64,000 bases of DNA from Nocardia abscessus (lineage in GTDB: Bacteria > Actinomycetota > Actinomycetes > Mycobacteriales > Mycobacteriaceae), in assembly GCF_015477775.1 (NCBI RefSeq), contig NZ_JADLQO010000001.1, positions 434,001-498,000 of the forward strand. Reading direction: 5' to 3'. The position numbers and the translations under genes are program-made. Below are positions 26,716 to 35,784 of this stretch, piece by piece (position 1 is the stretch's first letter; each line of letters opens with the position of its first letter). Under the pieces are notes generated by a model. The model did not search any database, was not told where the DNA came from, and worked only from the letters and a program-made list of their open reading frames with translations.

Positions 26716-26787
26716 CCGCCGCGCGAAGGCGCGGCCATCAAACACTGTAAAACGCGTCACATTGCCTGCTCAGCTCTTTGCGCAGTC

Positions 26788-26803
26788 ATTACCGGCCGGT
26801 AAT
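26788..26803. promoter_or_regulatory. perfect 16-bp palindrome upstream of fadE5
   Basis: The sequence attaccggccggtaat is self-complementary over 16 bp and lies about 125 bp upstream of the fadE5 start, next to an AT-rich stretch. It is a likely repressor site, for example for a TetR or GntR fatty-acid regulator. Confidence 0.55.
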
Positions 26804-26926
26804 ATGGCAGATAAGTTACCCGCGAGTAGCATGCGGAAAACCGGCACGACTACCCCGGTGGAGCGAACAACGGGCGGGAACGGCAACAACCGACCGCACC
26901 AACTCAACGGAGAGTGAGTACTGACA

Positions 26927-28762
26927 ATGGGTCACTACAAGAGCAACGTCCGCGACCTGGAGTTCAACCTCTTCGAGGTTCTCGGCCTCGGGTCGATCCT
27001 GGACAGCGGCGCCTACGGCGATCTCGACACGGACACCGTGAAGGAGATGCTGAACGAGGTGCGTCGCCTGGCCGAAGGCCCGCTCGGCGAGTCGTTCGCC
27101 GACGCGGACCGCAACCCGCCGGTCTTCGACCCCGAGACCCACACGGTCACCCTGCCCGAATCCTTCAAGAAGAGCTACCGCACGCTCCAGGACGGCGGTT
27201 GGGACAAGCTGGGCATCGCCGAGGAGCTCGGCGGCCTGCCGATTCCCCGCGCGGCCTACTGGGCCGTCGCCGAACTGATCCTGGGCGCGCAGCCGGCCGC
27301 CTTCATGTACGCCGCAGGCCCCGGCTTCGCGAACATCTTCTACAACAACGCCACCGAAGAGCAGAAGGGCTGGGCGCAGATCGCCGCCGAGCAGGGCTGG
27401 GGCGCCACCATGGTGCTGACCGAGCCCGACGCCGGTTCCGATGTCGGCGCGGGCCGCACCAAGGCGATCAAGCAGGAAGACGGCACCTGGCACATCGAGG
27501 GTGTCAAGCGATTCATCACCTCCGCCGACTCCGACGATCTGTTCCCGAACATCATGCACCTGGTGCTGGCTCGCCCCGAGGGCGCAGGACCGGGCACCAA
27601 GGGCCTGTCGCTGTTCTTCGTGCCGAAGTTCCACTTCGACCACCAGACCGGTGAGCTGGGCGAGCGCAACGGCGTCTTCGTCACCAACGTCGAGCACAAG
27701 ATGGGCCTGAAGGTCTCGGCCACCTGTGAGGTCACCTTCGGCGGCCACGGCATCCCGGCCAAGGGCTGGCTGGTCGGCGAGGTGCACAACGGCATCGCGC
27801 AGATGTTCGACGTCATCGAGCACGCTCGCATGATGGTGGGCACCAAGGCCATCGCGACCCTGTCCACCGGTTACCTGAACGCGCGGGACTACGCCAAGGA
27901 GCGGGTCCAGGGCGCCGACCTGACCAAGATGACCGACAAGGCCGCCCCTCGCGTCACCATCACCCACCACCCGGACGTCCGTCGTTCGCTGGCCACCCAG
28001 AAGGCGTACGCCGAGGGCCTGCGCGCGGTGTACCTGTACACCGCCGCCCACCAGAACGCCGATGTGGCCCAGCATGTTTCCGGCGCGGACGCCGACTTGG
28101 CCGCGCGGGTCAACGATCTGCTGCTGCCGATCGTCAAGGGCGTCGGCTCGGAGCGGGCCTACCAGTACCTGACCGAGTCGCTGCAGACCCTGGGCGGTTC
28201 CGGCTTCCTGCAGGACTACCCGATCGAGCAGTACATCCGCGACGCGAAGATCGACTCGCTCTACGAGGGCACCACCGCCATCCAGGCACAGGACTTCTTC
28301 TTCCGCAAGATCGCCCGTGACCGTGGCGTCGCGCTGGCGCACGTGGCCGGTCAGGTGCAGAAGTTCATCGACGCCGAGGCGGGCAACGGTCGCCTGAAGG
28401 CCGAGCGCAAGCTGCTGGCCACCGCGCTGGAGGACGTGCAGGCCATGGCCGCCACGCTCACCGGCCACCTGATGGGCGCCCAGGAGCAGCCGAGCGAGCT
28501 GTACAAGGTCGGCCTGGGTTCGGTGCGCTTCCTGCTCTCCGTCGGTGACCTGCTGATCGGCTGGCAGCTGCTGCGTCAGGCCGAGATCGCCATCGCGGCG
28601 CTGGACAACGGCGCGACCGGCGCCGACGAGGCGTTCTACAACGGCAAGATCGCGGTCGCGCAGTTCTTCGCGCGCAACGTCCTGCCGGAGCTGACCGCCA
28701 CCCGCGCCGTGCTGTCCAACCTGGACAACGACATCATGGAGCTGGACGAAGCCGCGTTCTGA
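26927..28762 (+). CDS. fadE5: acyl-CoA dehydrogenase FadE5
   Basis: The 611-residue protein is the same length as M. tuberculosis FadE5 and starts with the same style of extension ([20 protein letters not shown]). The flavin and substrate motifs are [17 protein letters not shown] and [11 protein letters not shown]; the catalytic-domain end has [20 protein letters not shown] and [15 protein letters not shown]. FadE5 oxidises acyl-CoA esters of various chain lengths with FAD, the first step of beta-oxidation. It is linked to fadA2, fabG4 and htdX, as in mycobacteria. Codon use is strongly biased, suggesting high expression. A near-perfect terminator follows. Confidence 0.93.
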   Translation: MGHYKSNVRDLEFNLFEVLGLGSILDSGAYGDLDTDTVKEMLNEVRRLAEGPLGESFADADRNPPVFDPETHTVTLPESFKKSYRTLQDGGWDKLGIAEELGGLPIPRAAYWAVAELILGAQPAAFMYAAGPGFANIFYNNATEEQKGWAQIAAEQGWGATMVLTEPDAGSDVGAGRTKAIKQEDGTWHIEGVKRFITSADSDDLFPNIMHLVLARPEGAGPGTKGLSLFFVPKFHFDHQTGELGERNGVFVTNVEHKMGLKVSATCEVTFGGHGIPAKGWLVGEVHNGIAQMFDVIEHARMMVGTKAIATLSTGYLNARDYAKERVQGADLTKMTDKAAPRVTITHHPDVRRSLATQKAYAEGLRAVYLYTAAHQNADVAQHVSGADADLAARVNDLLLPIVKGVGSERAYQYLTESLQTLGGSGFLQDYPIEQYIRDAKIDSLYEGTTAIQAQDFFFRKIARDRGVALAHVAGQVQKFIDAEAGNGRLKAERKLLATALEDVQAMAATLTGHLMGAQEQPSELYKVGLGSVRFLLSVGDLLIGWQLLRQAEIAIAALDNGATGADEAFYNGKIAVAQFFARNVLPELTATRAVLSNLDNDIMELDEAAF

Positions 28763-28784
28763 TCCTCGCCCAACCACAGCCGCA

Positions 28785-28815
28785 CAACGGCCCGGAGATC
28801 TTCTCCGGGCCGTTG
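28785..28815 (+). terminator. hairpin terminator after fadE5
   Basis: Perfect 14-bp arms (caacggcccggaga and complement) with a 3-base loop lie 23 bases past the stop, followed by tcgtct. It is one of the strongest hairpins in the window. Confidence 0.85.
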
Positions 28816-28934
28816 TCGTCTAGATTTGTCGATTCGTGACGTTCGATCACCGCTCGACGCCGATCCTCTCCGGTAGATTGCGTGCTCCCGGGGGGCAGCA
28901 GGAACCTCCCGCTTCACACAGTTCGACACGAGAA

Positions 28935-29708
28935 ATGTCGGCAGGGGTGCCCGAGGTGACGCGCAACGCAACTGGCATCGGCGCTTATCTGCGCGAACGA
29001 CGCCTCGCCGCGGGGCTGACGCCCGCCCATCTCGCCCAGCGCGCCGATCTCACCGAGGCGATACTGGACCAGGTCGAGAGCGGTGCGATGGCGCCGAATC
29101 ACGCACTGCTGCAGCAGTTGTTCGACGCGCTCGAGGTGCCGCTCTGGTACCGCAGGCACATCGTCGTGCTGAGCCTGCCGAGCTTCTGCACCGCCGCCTA
29201 CGGACCGGGCCCCGCCGCGCCGACCCCGGACGACCGAGCCGATCTGCACAGCCTGCCCGACCCGGCCTGTTTTCAGCGGATGCCGACCCAGGATCTGGTG
29301 GACGCCAATTCCGCCTACGAACGCGTCTTTCCCGGGGCGGTCGCGCGGGCGAACGTGCTGGAGTGGATGTTTCTCGACGCGGCAGCCCGGCGGGTGATGG
29401 TGGACTGGGCCGTGGAGGCGCACCTGCTCGTCGACGCCTTTCGCATCCTGTCGCCGCTGGCCCCGCGTGAGCGCGTCGAGGAGATCGCCGAGCGCTGCCG
29501 CCGCTCCCCCGACTGGGACCGCATGTGGACCACCGAAGTGCGCGCCGCGGACATCCCGCGCGGCCGGTTGCAGGTGCGCGATCTGCGCACCGGCCGGGTC
29601 CGCTCGATGAGCATGCGCGTCTACAGTCCCGAACTCCCGGAACGGCCGTGGTGGCTCTACCGGCTGGTGACGATCGGCGGAACGCGCGCAGCGCACGCGT
29701 CGATGTAG
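28935..29708 (+). CDS. HTH (XRE/MmyB-type) transcriptional regulator
   Basis: The 257-residue protein has an N-terminal XRE helix-turn-helix (IGAYLRERRLAAGLTPAHLA, then LTEAILDQVESGAMAP) and a C-terminal MmyB-like ligand-binding domain containing QDLVDANSAYERVFPGAV and the tail LYRLVTIGG. Regulators of this layout are common in actinomycetes; their ligands are mostly unknown. The ATG at 28935 is chosen because upstream residues are low-quality. A DUF4185 gene follows after 68 bp and might be a target. Confidence 0.85.
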   Translation: MSAGVPEVTRNATGIGAYLRERRLAAGLTPAHLAQRADLTEAILDQVESGAMAPNHALLQQLFDALEVPLWYRRHIVVLSLPSFCTAAYGPGPAAPTPDDRADLHSLPDPACFQRMPTQDLVDANSAYERVFPGAVARANVLEWMFLDAAARRVMVDWAVEAHLLVDAFRILSPLAPRERVEEIAERCRRSPDWDRMWTTEVRAADIPRGRLQVRDLRTGRVRSMSMRVYSPELPERPWWLYRLVTIGGTRAAHASM

Positions 29709-29776
29709 GCGACATCGCGGCGGCGAGCGGGCAGAATGACCGAGCAGACTGCGTCCCAGAGGAAGGGAATGTCCGG

Positions 29777-30868
29777 ATGACTCGCTCGCTGTCCGCACTC
29801 GCCGGAGCCGGTGCGCTCGCCGCGGTCCTGGCCTTGGCCGCGTCCGCGGCCGCGCCCGCCGGAGCCGACCCGAACAACGTCATACCGATCCCGGCGCTCA
29901 ACGGCATCCACGGGCTGCCCGACCTGCCCGGGCCGACCGAAGCGGTGTTCCAGGTGACCGGGATGGACAGCCCGAATCGCACCCAGTCGGTCAATGTGCT
30001 CGGCACCGATCTCGGCATCATGTGGGACGACGGCAACGGCCGCATGATCACCGCGTTCGGCGACAGCGCGGGCATCGGCATCCCCAACCTGCTCGCGGGC
30101 AGCGTCTGGGCCTGGACCAGCAACGTGCTGTTCCGCAGCTCCTCGCACAACCCGGCCGAGGGCATCATCTTCGACGACGTGGTGCCGAATCCGTTGCCGA
30201 GCCCCAAGATTCCCGGCATCGAGATCAGCCTGATTCCCACGGCGGGCATCTCGGTGGGCGGCGTGCAGTACATGAGCATGATGTCGGTGCGCGAATGGGG
30301 CGATCACGGCAAGTGGAACACCAACTTCTCCACTCTGGCCGCCTCCGGTGACGGCGGCACCACCTGGTCGCAGCTCACCCACACTCGTCGCGCCAACGTC
30401 GACGGTCACGAGAACTTCCAGCAGAACGCCTTCCTGAAGGCAGGCGGCTACGTCTACCGCTACGGCACGCCCGCGGGCCGCAACAATGCCGGATTCGTCT
30501 CCCGCGCGAAGGAGTCCGATATCGCGAATATCGACGCCTACGAATACTGGGACGGCAAGGAGTGGAAGCCCACCGACGCCAAGACCGCGACCCCGATCGT
30601 CGGCGGCGTGGCCGAGCTCTCGGTGATGTGGAACGAATATCTGGGCCAGTACGTCATGCTGACCACCGACCCGGCCAACAGCGTCGTCCTGCGCACCGCG
30701 GCCGCCCCCGAGGGACCGTGGAGCGAGCCCCGCGTCCTCATCGAGGCCCGCTCCCTCCCCACCGCTTACGCGCCGATGATCTACCCCTACCAAACCGGCC
30801 GGGATCTCTACTTCCTGGTCACTCAGCACACCCAGTACAACGTGCTGCTGATGCGAACACCGTTGTGA
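29777..30868 (+). CDS. secreted DUF4185 domain protein (paralogue)
   Basis: This 363-residue protein is closely similar over its length to the one at 22667. It has an export signal ending near AGADP, then VTGMDSPNRTQSVNVLGTDL, AFGDSAGIGIPNLLAGS, GGVQYMSMMSV, and the end PTAYAPMIYPYQTGRDLYFL. The domain is a predicted propeller related to glycoside-acting enzymes. The mature proteins appear more than half identical by eye, so they probably arose by duplication and then separated. A ggaaggg site precedes the ATG. Confidence 0.88.
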   Translation: MTRSLSALAGAGALAAVLALAASAAAPAGADPNNVIPIPALNGIHGLPDLPGPTEAVFQVTGMDSPNRTQSVNVLGTDLGIMWDDGNGRMITAFGDSAGIGIPNLLAGSVWAWTSNVLFRSSSHNPAEGIIFDDVVPNPLPSPKIPGIEISLIPTAGISVGGVQYMSMMSVREWGDHGKWNTNFSTLAASGDGGTTWSQLTHTRRANVDGHENFQQNAFLKAGGYVYRYGTPAGRNNAGFVSRAKESDIANIDAYEYWDGKEWKPTDAKTATPIVGGVAELSVMWNEYLGQYVMLTTDPANSVVLRTAAAPEGPWSEPRVLIEARSLPTAYAPMIYPYQTGRDLYFLVTQHTQYNVLLMRTPL

Positions 30869-30937
30869 GCTCGCTCGACCGGTGAGGGCCCGCCGGGGAG
30901 TTCGGCGCCGCTCACGCCCGGGATCGGGGTTCCTTCC

Positions 30938-32836
30938 CTACTCGCACTTCACGACTGGGATCGGGTCGTACTTCACCGTGCGGGTCTTGCGGGAGACCTC
31001 GCGGCCTGTCTTGCGGTCGGTGATGACCCGGGTGTCGGAGATCGTGAAGCCAGGTGCGCCTTCGGAGGCGATGCAGTCCTTGCCCTTGGGCAGGGTGATG
31101 GTGTTGGGTTCGGTCGGTTTGGTCTTCTCGCCGGTGATGGATTCGACGTCGACCGTCTTGGTGCCCCACAGGCGGACGGTGATCTCGGAGTCGGTCGCGA
31201 AGGTCTCGATGTAGACACCGGTTTGGCCGTTGTTGCGGAATTTCAGATCGATCGCGCCGTCGAAGACGGTGGCCTCCCGGGCAGCGGGGTAGCGGGAGAT
31301 GTAGTAGCTGTGCTCGGTGTGCCCCGCGTCCTCGAGACCGGCGAAATACGCCGCGTTGTAGAGCGTGGTGGCGAACTGGCTGATGCCACCGCCGACGGCG
31401 GTGCTGGGACGGCCGTGGTCGATGATGCCGGACTCGACATATCCCTCGGCGGTGCCGCGCGGACCGGTGAACTCGTTGAGCGAGAAGGTCTCTCCCGGCT
31501 TCACGACAGCGCCGTTGACCTTCCTGGCCACGGTGCGGATGTTGACGCCGGAAGGGCCACTGAAACCGCTGGTGGTGAACGATCCGACGGTCTCGATCAC
31601 GCCGAGACCCTGCGCGGCCTCGGTGGTCAGTTTCGGCTCGATCCGCTCATAGACCACCTGCGCGGTCCGCTCGCCCGGTGCGACCAGCAGCGCGGTGAAC
31701 TGTTCGAAGGTCTTCGGCCAGTTGATCTTGTCACCGACCACGGCGGGCACGACCGACGGCTTACCGCCCGAGACGGCGAACGTCGCGTCCTTCGGCTCGA
31801 CTTCCGTGGTGGCCAGTTGCGGCGCGAGCAGACCGATCGCGGCGTCCTGATTCACCGACATGGCCAGACCGCCCTGTCCGTCCGGCGCGAAGGTCAGCAC
31901 GGACGCGATCTGCTCGGGATCGAGGCTGCCCGCGGCGCCCTTGCCCGCGAACGAGATCGGCGCCCGCACGGCGGGCTGGGCGATCTCGCGCAGCGCCGCG
32001 TCGACGGCTTCCGGACGCACGCGCAACGGCGCCGGAACGACCGGAAGATCCACCGTCGTCCCGGTGATCCAGCGGTCGGCCAATTCCGTTCGCGCGCCGG
32101 CGGCGTCGAGCACTCGTCCCGGCACCGGCGGCACCGCGACGGGGCTCGCCTTGTCGAAGGTGATGGTGCCCTCCACCGAGGGGCGGTCGTGCACCCGCAG
32201 CTCGGACAGCCGGCGGTCCAGCGCCGGCTCATCGATCGCGCTGACGATCGCCACGTCGCGCGTGGTGAAGAAGGAAGCGAGCCGGGTGAAGGGGTTGAGC
32301 GGCTGGGAACCGATCCGCGACCAGGTGGCGTCCCAGTCCACCGACAAACCGGCGGCGCTCGGCACGATGCTGGTCTGCACGTCTCCGATGCGCAGCGGCA
32401 GTTCCCGGCCCGCCCTCGGGTCGAGCTCGGCGCGCAGGCGGGCGTCGGCGGCCGAGGTATCCATGCCGCCCACGTCGACGCCCGCGACGACGGTGCCGCG
32501 CGGCACCTCACCAGAGGACAGCGCCCAGTCCACCGCGTATCCGAGACCCGCGACCGCCAGCACCGCGCCGACCGCGATACCTGCCCGGCGCACGGCGGCA
32601 CTGTCCAGGCGCTTCGGCGGTGGCGTCGAGATCGGGCGACGCGCGGGCGCGCGGCGGGGTGCGGGTGGCACGGGCCTGCGTCGGGTAGTTTGCAGGGGCT
32701 GTGTGAGCTGCGCGTCGCCGCCCCATTCGACCGACCGGTCCGATTCCTGGGGTCGCTCCGACCCGAGGAGCTCGCGCCATCCGACTTCGCCACCAGGTTG
32801 TGGGCCGCGTCCTCCGGTGCTCGGCTGGCTCGTCAC
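30938..32836 (-). CDS. VanW family protein with peptidoglycan-binding-like domains
   Basis: The 632-residue protein has a proline- and arginine-rich cytoplasmic start, one membrane helix (AGIAVGAVLAVAGLGYAVDW), then extracellular repeats of the PG_binding_4 type (RGTVVAGVDVGGMDTSAADA and following), and a C-terminal VanW domain with PGETFSLNEFTGPRGTAEGY and TAVGGGISQFATTLYNAAYF. VanW proteins lie in the envelope and are linked to glycopeptide resistance clusters and wall metabolism, but their biochemistry is unknown. The GTG at 32836 is chosen; a longer in-frame reading to 33013 is not protein-like. Confidence 0.85.
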   Translation of the reverse strand: MTSQPSTGGRGPQPGGEVGWRELLGSERPQESDRSVEWGGDAQLTQPLQTTRRRPVPPAPRRAPARRPISTPPPKRLDSAAVRRAGIAVGAVLAVAGLGYAVDWALSSGEVPRGTVVAGVDVGGMDTSAADARLRAELDPRAGRELPLRIGDVQTSIVPSAAGLSVDWDATWSRIGSQPLNPFTRLASFFTTRDVAIVSAIDEPALDRRLSELRVHDRPSVEGTITFDKASPVAVPPVPGRVLDAAGARTELADRWITGTTVDLPVVPAPLRVRPEAVDAALREIAQPAVRAPISFAGKGAAGSLDPEQIASVLTFAPDGQGGLAMSVNQDAAIGLLAPQLATTEVEPKDATFAVSGGKPSVVPAVVGDKINWPKTFEQFTALLVAPGERTAQVVYERIEPKLTTEAAQGLGVIETVGSFTTSGFSGPSGVNIRTVARKVNGAVVKPGETFSLNEFTGPRGTAEGYVESGIIDHGRPSTAVGGGISQFATTLYNAAYFAGLEDAGHTEHSYYISRYPAAREATVFDGAIDLKFRNNGQTGVYIETFATDSEITVRLWGTKTVDVESITGEKTKPTEPNTITLPKGKDCIASEGAPGFTISDTRVITDRKTGREVSRKTRTVKYDPIPVVKCE

Positions 32837-33150
32837 GAACCCGTCCTCCCCGTTCGATTGAGTTGTGGACCCGCACGATGCGAGTCCCCACCAACGATAG
32901 TGGTCCTTACCGACAGCGGTCGGCACAGCTCGGGCGTAGAGCAAATCCCGCGCGAAGAACCGGGTACACCACACAAAGAGGCCCGCGCAGTTGCCGGGTC
33001 GGGGGTCTGGCAACTGCGCGGAGCCGACCTGTTTATCGGACTACGCGCAGCCGCGTTACACGCGCACGACGAACCGTGATCGATCCCACGCGGGAGAATC
33101 GGAAGGACCACCCGCCGCAAGACTTCGCATACACGAGGGAGATGGATGGC
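32837..33150. promoter_or_regulatory. 314-bp divergent region between vanW-like gene and gnd, with 12-bp inverted repeat
   Basis: No gene is supported. Perfect 12-bp arms at 32984-32995 (cgcgcagttgcc) and 33009-33020 surround a 13-base spacer. Because the flanking genes diverge, a terminator is not expected here, so the structure may be an operator or a leader element. Confidence 0.5.
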
Positions 33151-34179
33151 ATGCAGCTGGGAATGATCGGCCTCGGCCGGATGGGCGCCAACATCGTGCG
33201 CCGCATCGTCGGGGACGGGCACACCGCCGTCGGATACGAACGTCACTCCTCCCACATCGACGAACTCCGCGCGGAACTCGGGGACGGCTTCCGGGGAACC
33301 ACCGACCTCACCGAGTTCGTGGGCATGCTGGAGACGCCGCGCGTGGTGTGGGTGATGATCCCGGCCGGCGCGACGGGGGCGGTGATCGAGCAGGTCGCCG
33401 AGCTGCTCGAACCGGGCGACATCGTGATCGACGGCGGAAACAGCCGCTACCACGAGGATCTCGCGCGCGCCGAGCAGTTGCAGCCCAAGGGCATCCACTA
33501 CGTGGACATCGGCACCTCGGGCGGCGTGTTCGGCCTCACCCGCGGCTTCTGCCTGATGATCGGCGGCGAGTCCGAGCCGGTGAAGTACCTGGATCCGCTG
33601 CTGAAGTCGATCGCGCCGGGTCTCGACGCGGCGGAGCGGACGCCGGGACGCACCGGCGAACCGTCCACCGCCGAACTGGGCTATCTGCACTGCGGACCGG
33701 TCGGCGCGGGCCACTTCGTGAAGATGGTGCACAACGGCATCGAGTACGGCGCGATGGCCGCCTACGCCGAAGGTCTGAACGTGCTGCACCGAGCCAACTA
33801 CGGCGCCGAGCACGCGGGCGAGTTCTCCGCCGAGGAGACACCGCTCGAGCACCCCGAGCACTACCGGTACGACCTCGACCTGCCCGAGATCACCGAGGTG
33901 TGGCGACGGGGCTCGGTGGTGGCTTCCTGGCTGCTCGACCTCACCGCGGCGGCGCTGCACGCCGACCCGAACCTGGACTCCTACAGCGGCCGGGTGTCCG
34001 ATTCCGGCGAGGGCCGCTGGACGATCGATGCCGCCATCGACACCGGCGTGCCCGTACCCGTCCTGGCGTCCGCCCTGTTCGCGCGATTCTCCTCCCGAGG
34101 CGATTCGCTATACGCGGACAAGCTGCTCTCGGCGATGCGCAAAGCTTTCGGCGGACACCTCGAGCTGCCGGGCAAATAA
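33151..34179 (+). CDS. gnd: 6-phosphogluconate dehydrogenase, decarboxylating (short type)
   Basis: The 342-residue protein starts MQLGMIGLGRMGANIVRRI, a Rossmann dinucleotide-binding motif. DIVIDGGNSRYHED and DIGTSGGVFGLTRGFCLMIG bind substrate, and HFVKMVHNGIEYGAMAAYAE holds the catalytic lysine. It converts 6-phosphogluconate to ribulose 5-phosphate and CO2 with NAD(P)+ in the pentose phosphate pathway. The length, about 340 and not 470 residues, marks the short Gnd form. Spacing from gggag favours this ATG over the one at 33142. Confidence 0.92.
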   Translation: MQLGMIGLGRMGANIVRRIVGDGHTAVGYERHSSHIDELRAELGDGFRGTTDLTEFVGMLETPRVVWVMIPAGATGAVIEQVAELLEPGDIVIDGGNSRYHEDLARAEQLQPKGIHYVDIGTSGGVFGLTRGFCLMIGGESEPVKYLDPLLKSIAPGLDAAERTPGRTGEPSTAELGYLHCGPVGAGHFVKMVHNGIEYGAMAAYAEGLNVLHRANYGAEHAGEFSAEETPLEHPEHYRYDLDLPEITEVWRRGSVVASWLLDLTAAALHADPNLDSYSGRVSDSGEGRWTIDAAIDTGVPVPVLASALFARFSSRGDSLYADKLLSAMRKAFGGHLELPGK

Positions 34180-34184
34180 GCGCG

Positions 34185-34221
34185 AAGGTGGTCCGACCGA
34201 GAATCTCGATCGGACCACCTT
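34185..34221. terminator. bidirectional hairpin between convergent gnd and fadA2
   Basis: Perfect 12-bp arms (aaggtggtccga and complement) flank a 13-base loop. It lies 6 bases after the gnd stop and 24 bases before the fadA2 stop, so it can terminate both. Confidence 0.8.
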
Positions 34222-34244
34222 CTACGGTGCGACTACCTCAGCCG

Positions 34245-35567
34245 TCAGCGCTCGAGGATGGCGACGACGCCCTGGCCGCCCGCCGCGCAGATGGAGATGA
34301 GCGCGCGGCCGGAACCCTTTTCGGCCAGCAGCTTCGCCGTGGAGGCGACGATGCGGCCGCCGGTCGCGGCGAAGGGGTGGCCCGCGGCCAGCGACGAGCC
34401 GTTGACGTTGAGCTTGCTGCGATCGATCGAGCCGAGCGCGCCGTCGAGACCGAGGCGCTCCTTGCAGTAGGCGTCGGACTCCCACGCGGCCAGGGTGGCC
34501 AGCACCACCGAAGCGAAAGCCTCGTGGATCTCGTAGTAGTCGAAGTCCTGCAGGGTCAGGCCGTTGCGGGCGAGCAGGCGCGGCACCGCGTAGGTCGGCG
34601 CCATCAGCAGGCCGTCGGGGCCGTGGATGTAGTCGACCGCCGCGACTTCGCTGTCGACCAGGTGGGCCAGCACCGGCAGGTTGCGCTCGGCGGCCCACTC
34701 CTCGCTGGACAGCAGCACCGTCGAGGCACCGTCGGTGAGCGGGGTGGAGTTGCCCGCGGTCATGGTCGCGTCGCCCGCCTTGACCCCGAAGACCGGCTTC
34801 AGGGTGGCCAGCTTCTCGACGGTGGAGTTCGGCCGCAGATTGTCGTCGCGGGTGAGGCCGAGGAACGGGGTGATCAGATCGTCGAAGAAACCGCGGTCGT
34901 AGGCGGCCGCCATGTTCTTGTGCGACAGGTAGGCCAGCTCGTCCTGCGCCTCCCGGGCGACGGCGAATTCCTTGGCGGTGATGGCGGCGTGCTCACCCAT
35001 GGACAAACCGGTGCGGGGCTCGGCGTTGCGCGGGATCTCGATGCCGAGCATGCTCGGGCGCAGCTGGCCGACCAGCTTGAGGCGCGCGGCGTTGGTCTTG
35101 GCGCGGTTGGCGTCGAGCATCCACTCGCGCATTCCCTCGCTCACGCCGATCGGGGCGTCCGACGTGGTGTCGGTGCCGCCGCCGACGCCGGCCTCGATGC
35201 GGCCCGCGGCGATCGCGTCACCGACGGTGACGATCGCCTGGAGTCCGGTGCCGCAGGCCAGCTGCAGATCGTGCGCGGGGGTGTAGGGGCTGAGCTTGCT
35301 GCCGAGCACGCTCTCCCGGATCAGGCCGTGCTCGCCGACCCGCTTCAGCACGGCGCCGCCGACGACCATGCCGAGCCGCTCGCCCTGCAGGCCGAAACGG
35401 CTGACCAGACCGTCCAGCGCGGCGGTGAACATGTCCTGGTTCGAGGCGTGCGCGTACGCCTTGTCCGAGCGGGCGAACGGAATCCGGTTACCGCCCACGA
35501 TCGCGACCGGGCGGGTGGTCTTGCCGGTCTTGGCGGCGCTCTTGGCCGAACGGGCTTTGCTAGTCAC
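34245..35567 (-). CDS. fadA2: acetyl-CoA acetyltransferase FadA2
   Basis: The 440-residue thiolase has the nucleophile Cys105 in LQLACGTGLQA, the histidines in EIHEAFAS and GHPFAATGG, and the second active cysteine in SICAAGGQG. Thiolases of this kind split 3-ketoacyl-CoA with CoA, the last step of beta-oxidation, or run in reverse. Length and linkage to fabG4, htdX and fadE5 match mycobacterial FadA2. The GTG at 35567 has ggag six bases upstream; the TTG at 35579 is less likely. A strong palindrome separates it from fabG4. Confidence 0.92.
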   Translation of the reverse strand: MTSKARSAKSAAKTGKTTRPVAIVGGNRIPFARSDKAYAHASNQDMFTAALDGLVSRFGLQGERLGMVVGGAVLKRVGEHGLIRESVLGSKLSPYTPAHDLQLACGTGLQAIVTVGDAIAAGRIEAGVGGGTDTTSDAPIGVSEGMREWMLDANRAKTNAARLKLVGQLRPSMLGIEIPRNAEPRTGLSMGEHAAITAKEFAVAREAQDELAYLSHKNMAAAYDRGFFDDLITPFLGLTRDDNLRPNSTVEKLATLKPVFGVKAGDATMTAGNSTPLTDGASTVLLSSEEWAAERNLPVLAHLVDSEVAAVDYIHGPDGLLMAPTYAVPRLLARNGLTLQDFDYYEIHEAFASVVLATLAAWESDAYCKERLGLDGALGSIDRSKLNVNGSSLAAGHPFAATGGRIVASTAKLLAEKGSGRALISICAAGGQGVVAILER

Positions 35568-35656
35568 TCGAGTCTCCAAGGTCTCGTGGATGGATGCCCC
35601 GGCGGCCCGGTCCGGCGCGGAATTCCACGCTGATCGGCGCCCCGTCGCGGTTGTTT

Positions 35657-35688
35657 ACATTAAACTTACTCTGGAGTAAGTTTAATGT
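35657..35688. promoter_or_regulatory. 32-bp palindrome between fadA2 and fabG4, TetR-type operator
   Basis: Perfect 15-bp arms (acattaaacttactc and complement) flank the dinucleotide tg. Its core AACTTACTCTGGAGTAA is repeated with 15 of 17 matches, in reverse orientation, at 40105-40121 in front of the tetR gene. This is a strong sign of shared regulation. Confidence 0.8.
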
Positions 35689-35784
35689 CGACACGTACCC
35701 CGCAAAAGTGCGCCAGCAGACCACGCCGGGGCTACCCCCAACCACCCCCAACCCGAGAGACTGAACTCAGAAAAGGTAGGAACA

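Noticed and set aside
26816..28777. 653-residue open frame antisense to fadE5
   Set aside because: It covers fadE5 exactly on the opposite strand and has no recognisable motif; fadE5 is unmistakable.
32991..35633. 880-residue plus-strand open frame across gnd and fadA2
   Set aside because: It runs out of frame through gnd and antisense through fadA2, both of which are clear genes.
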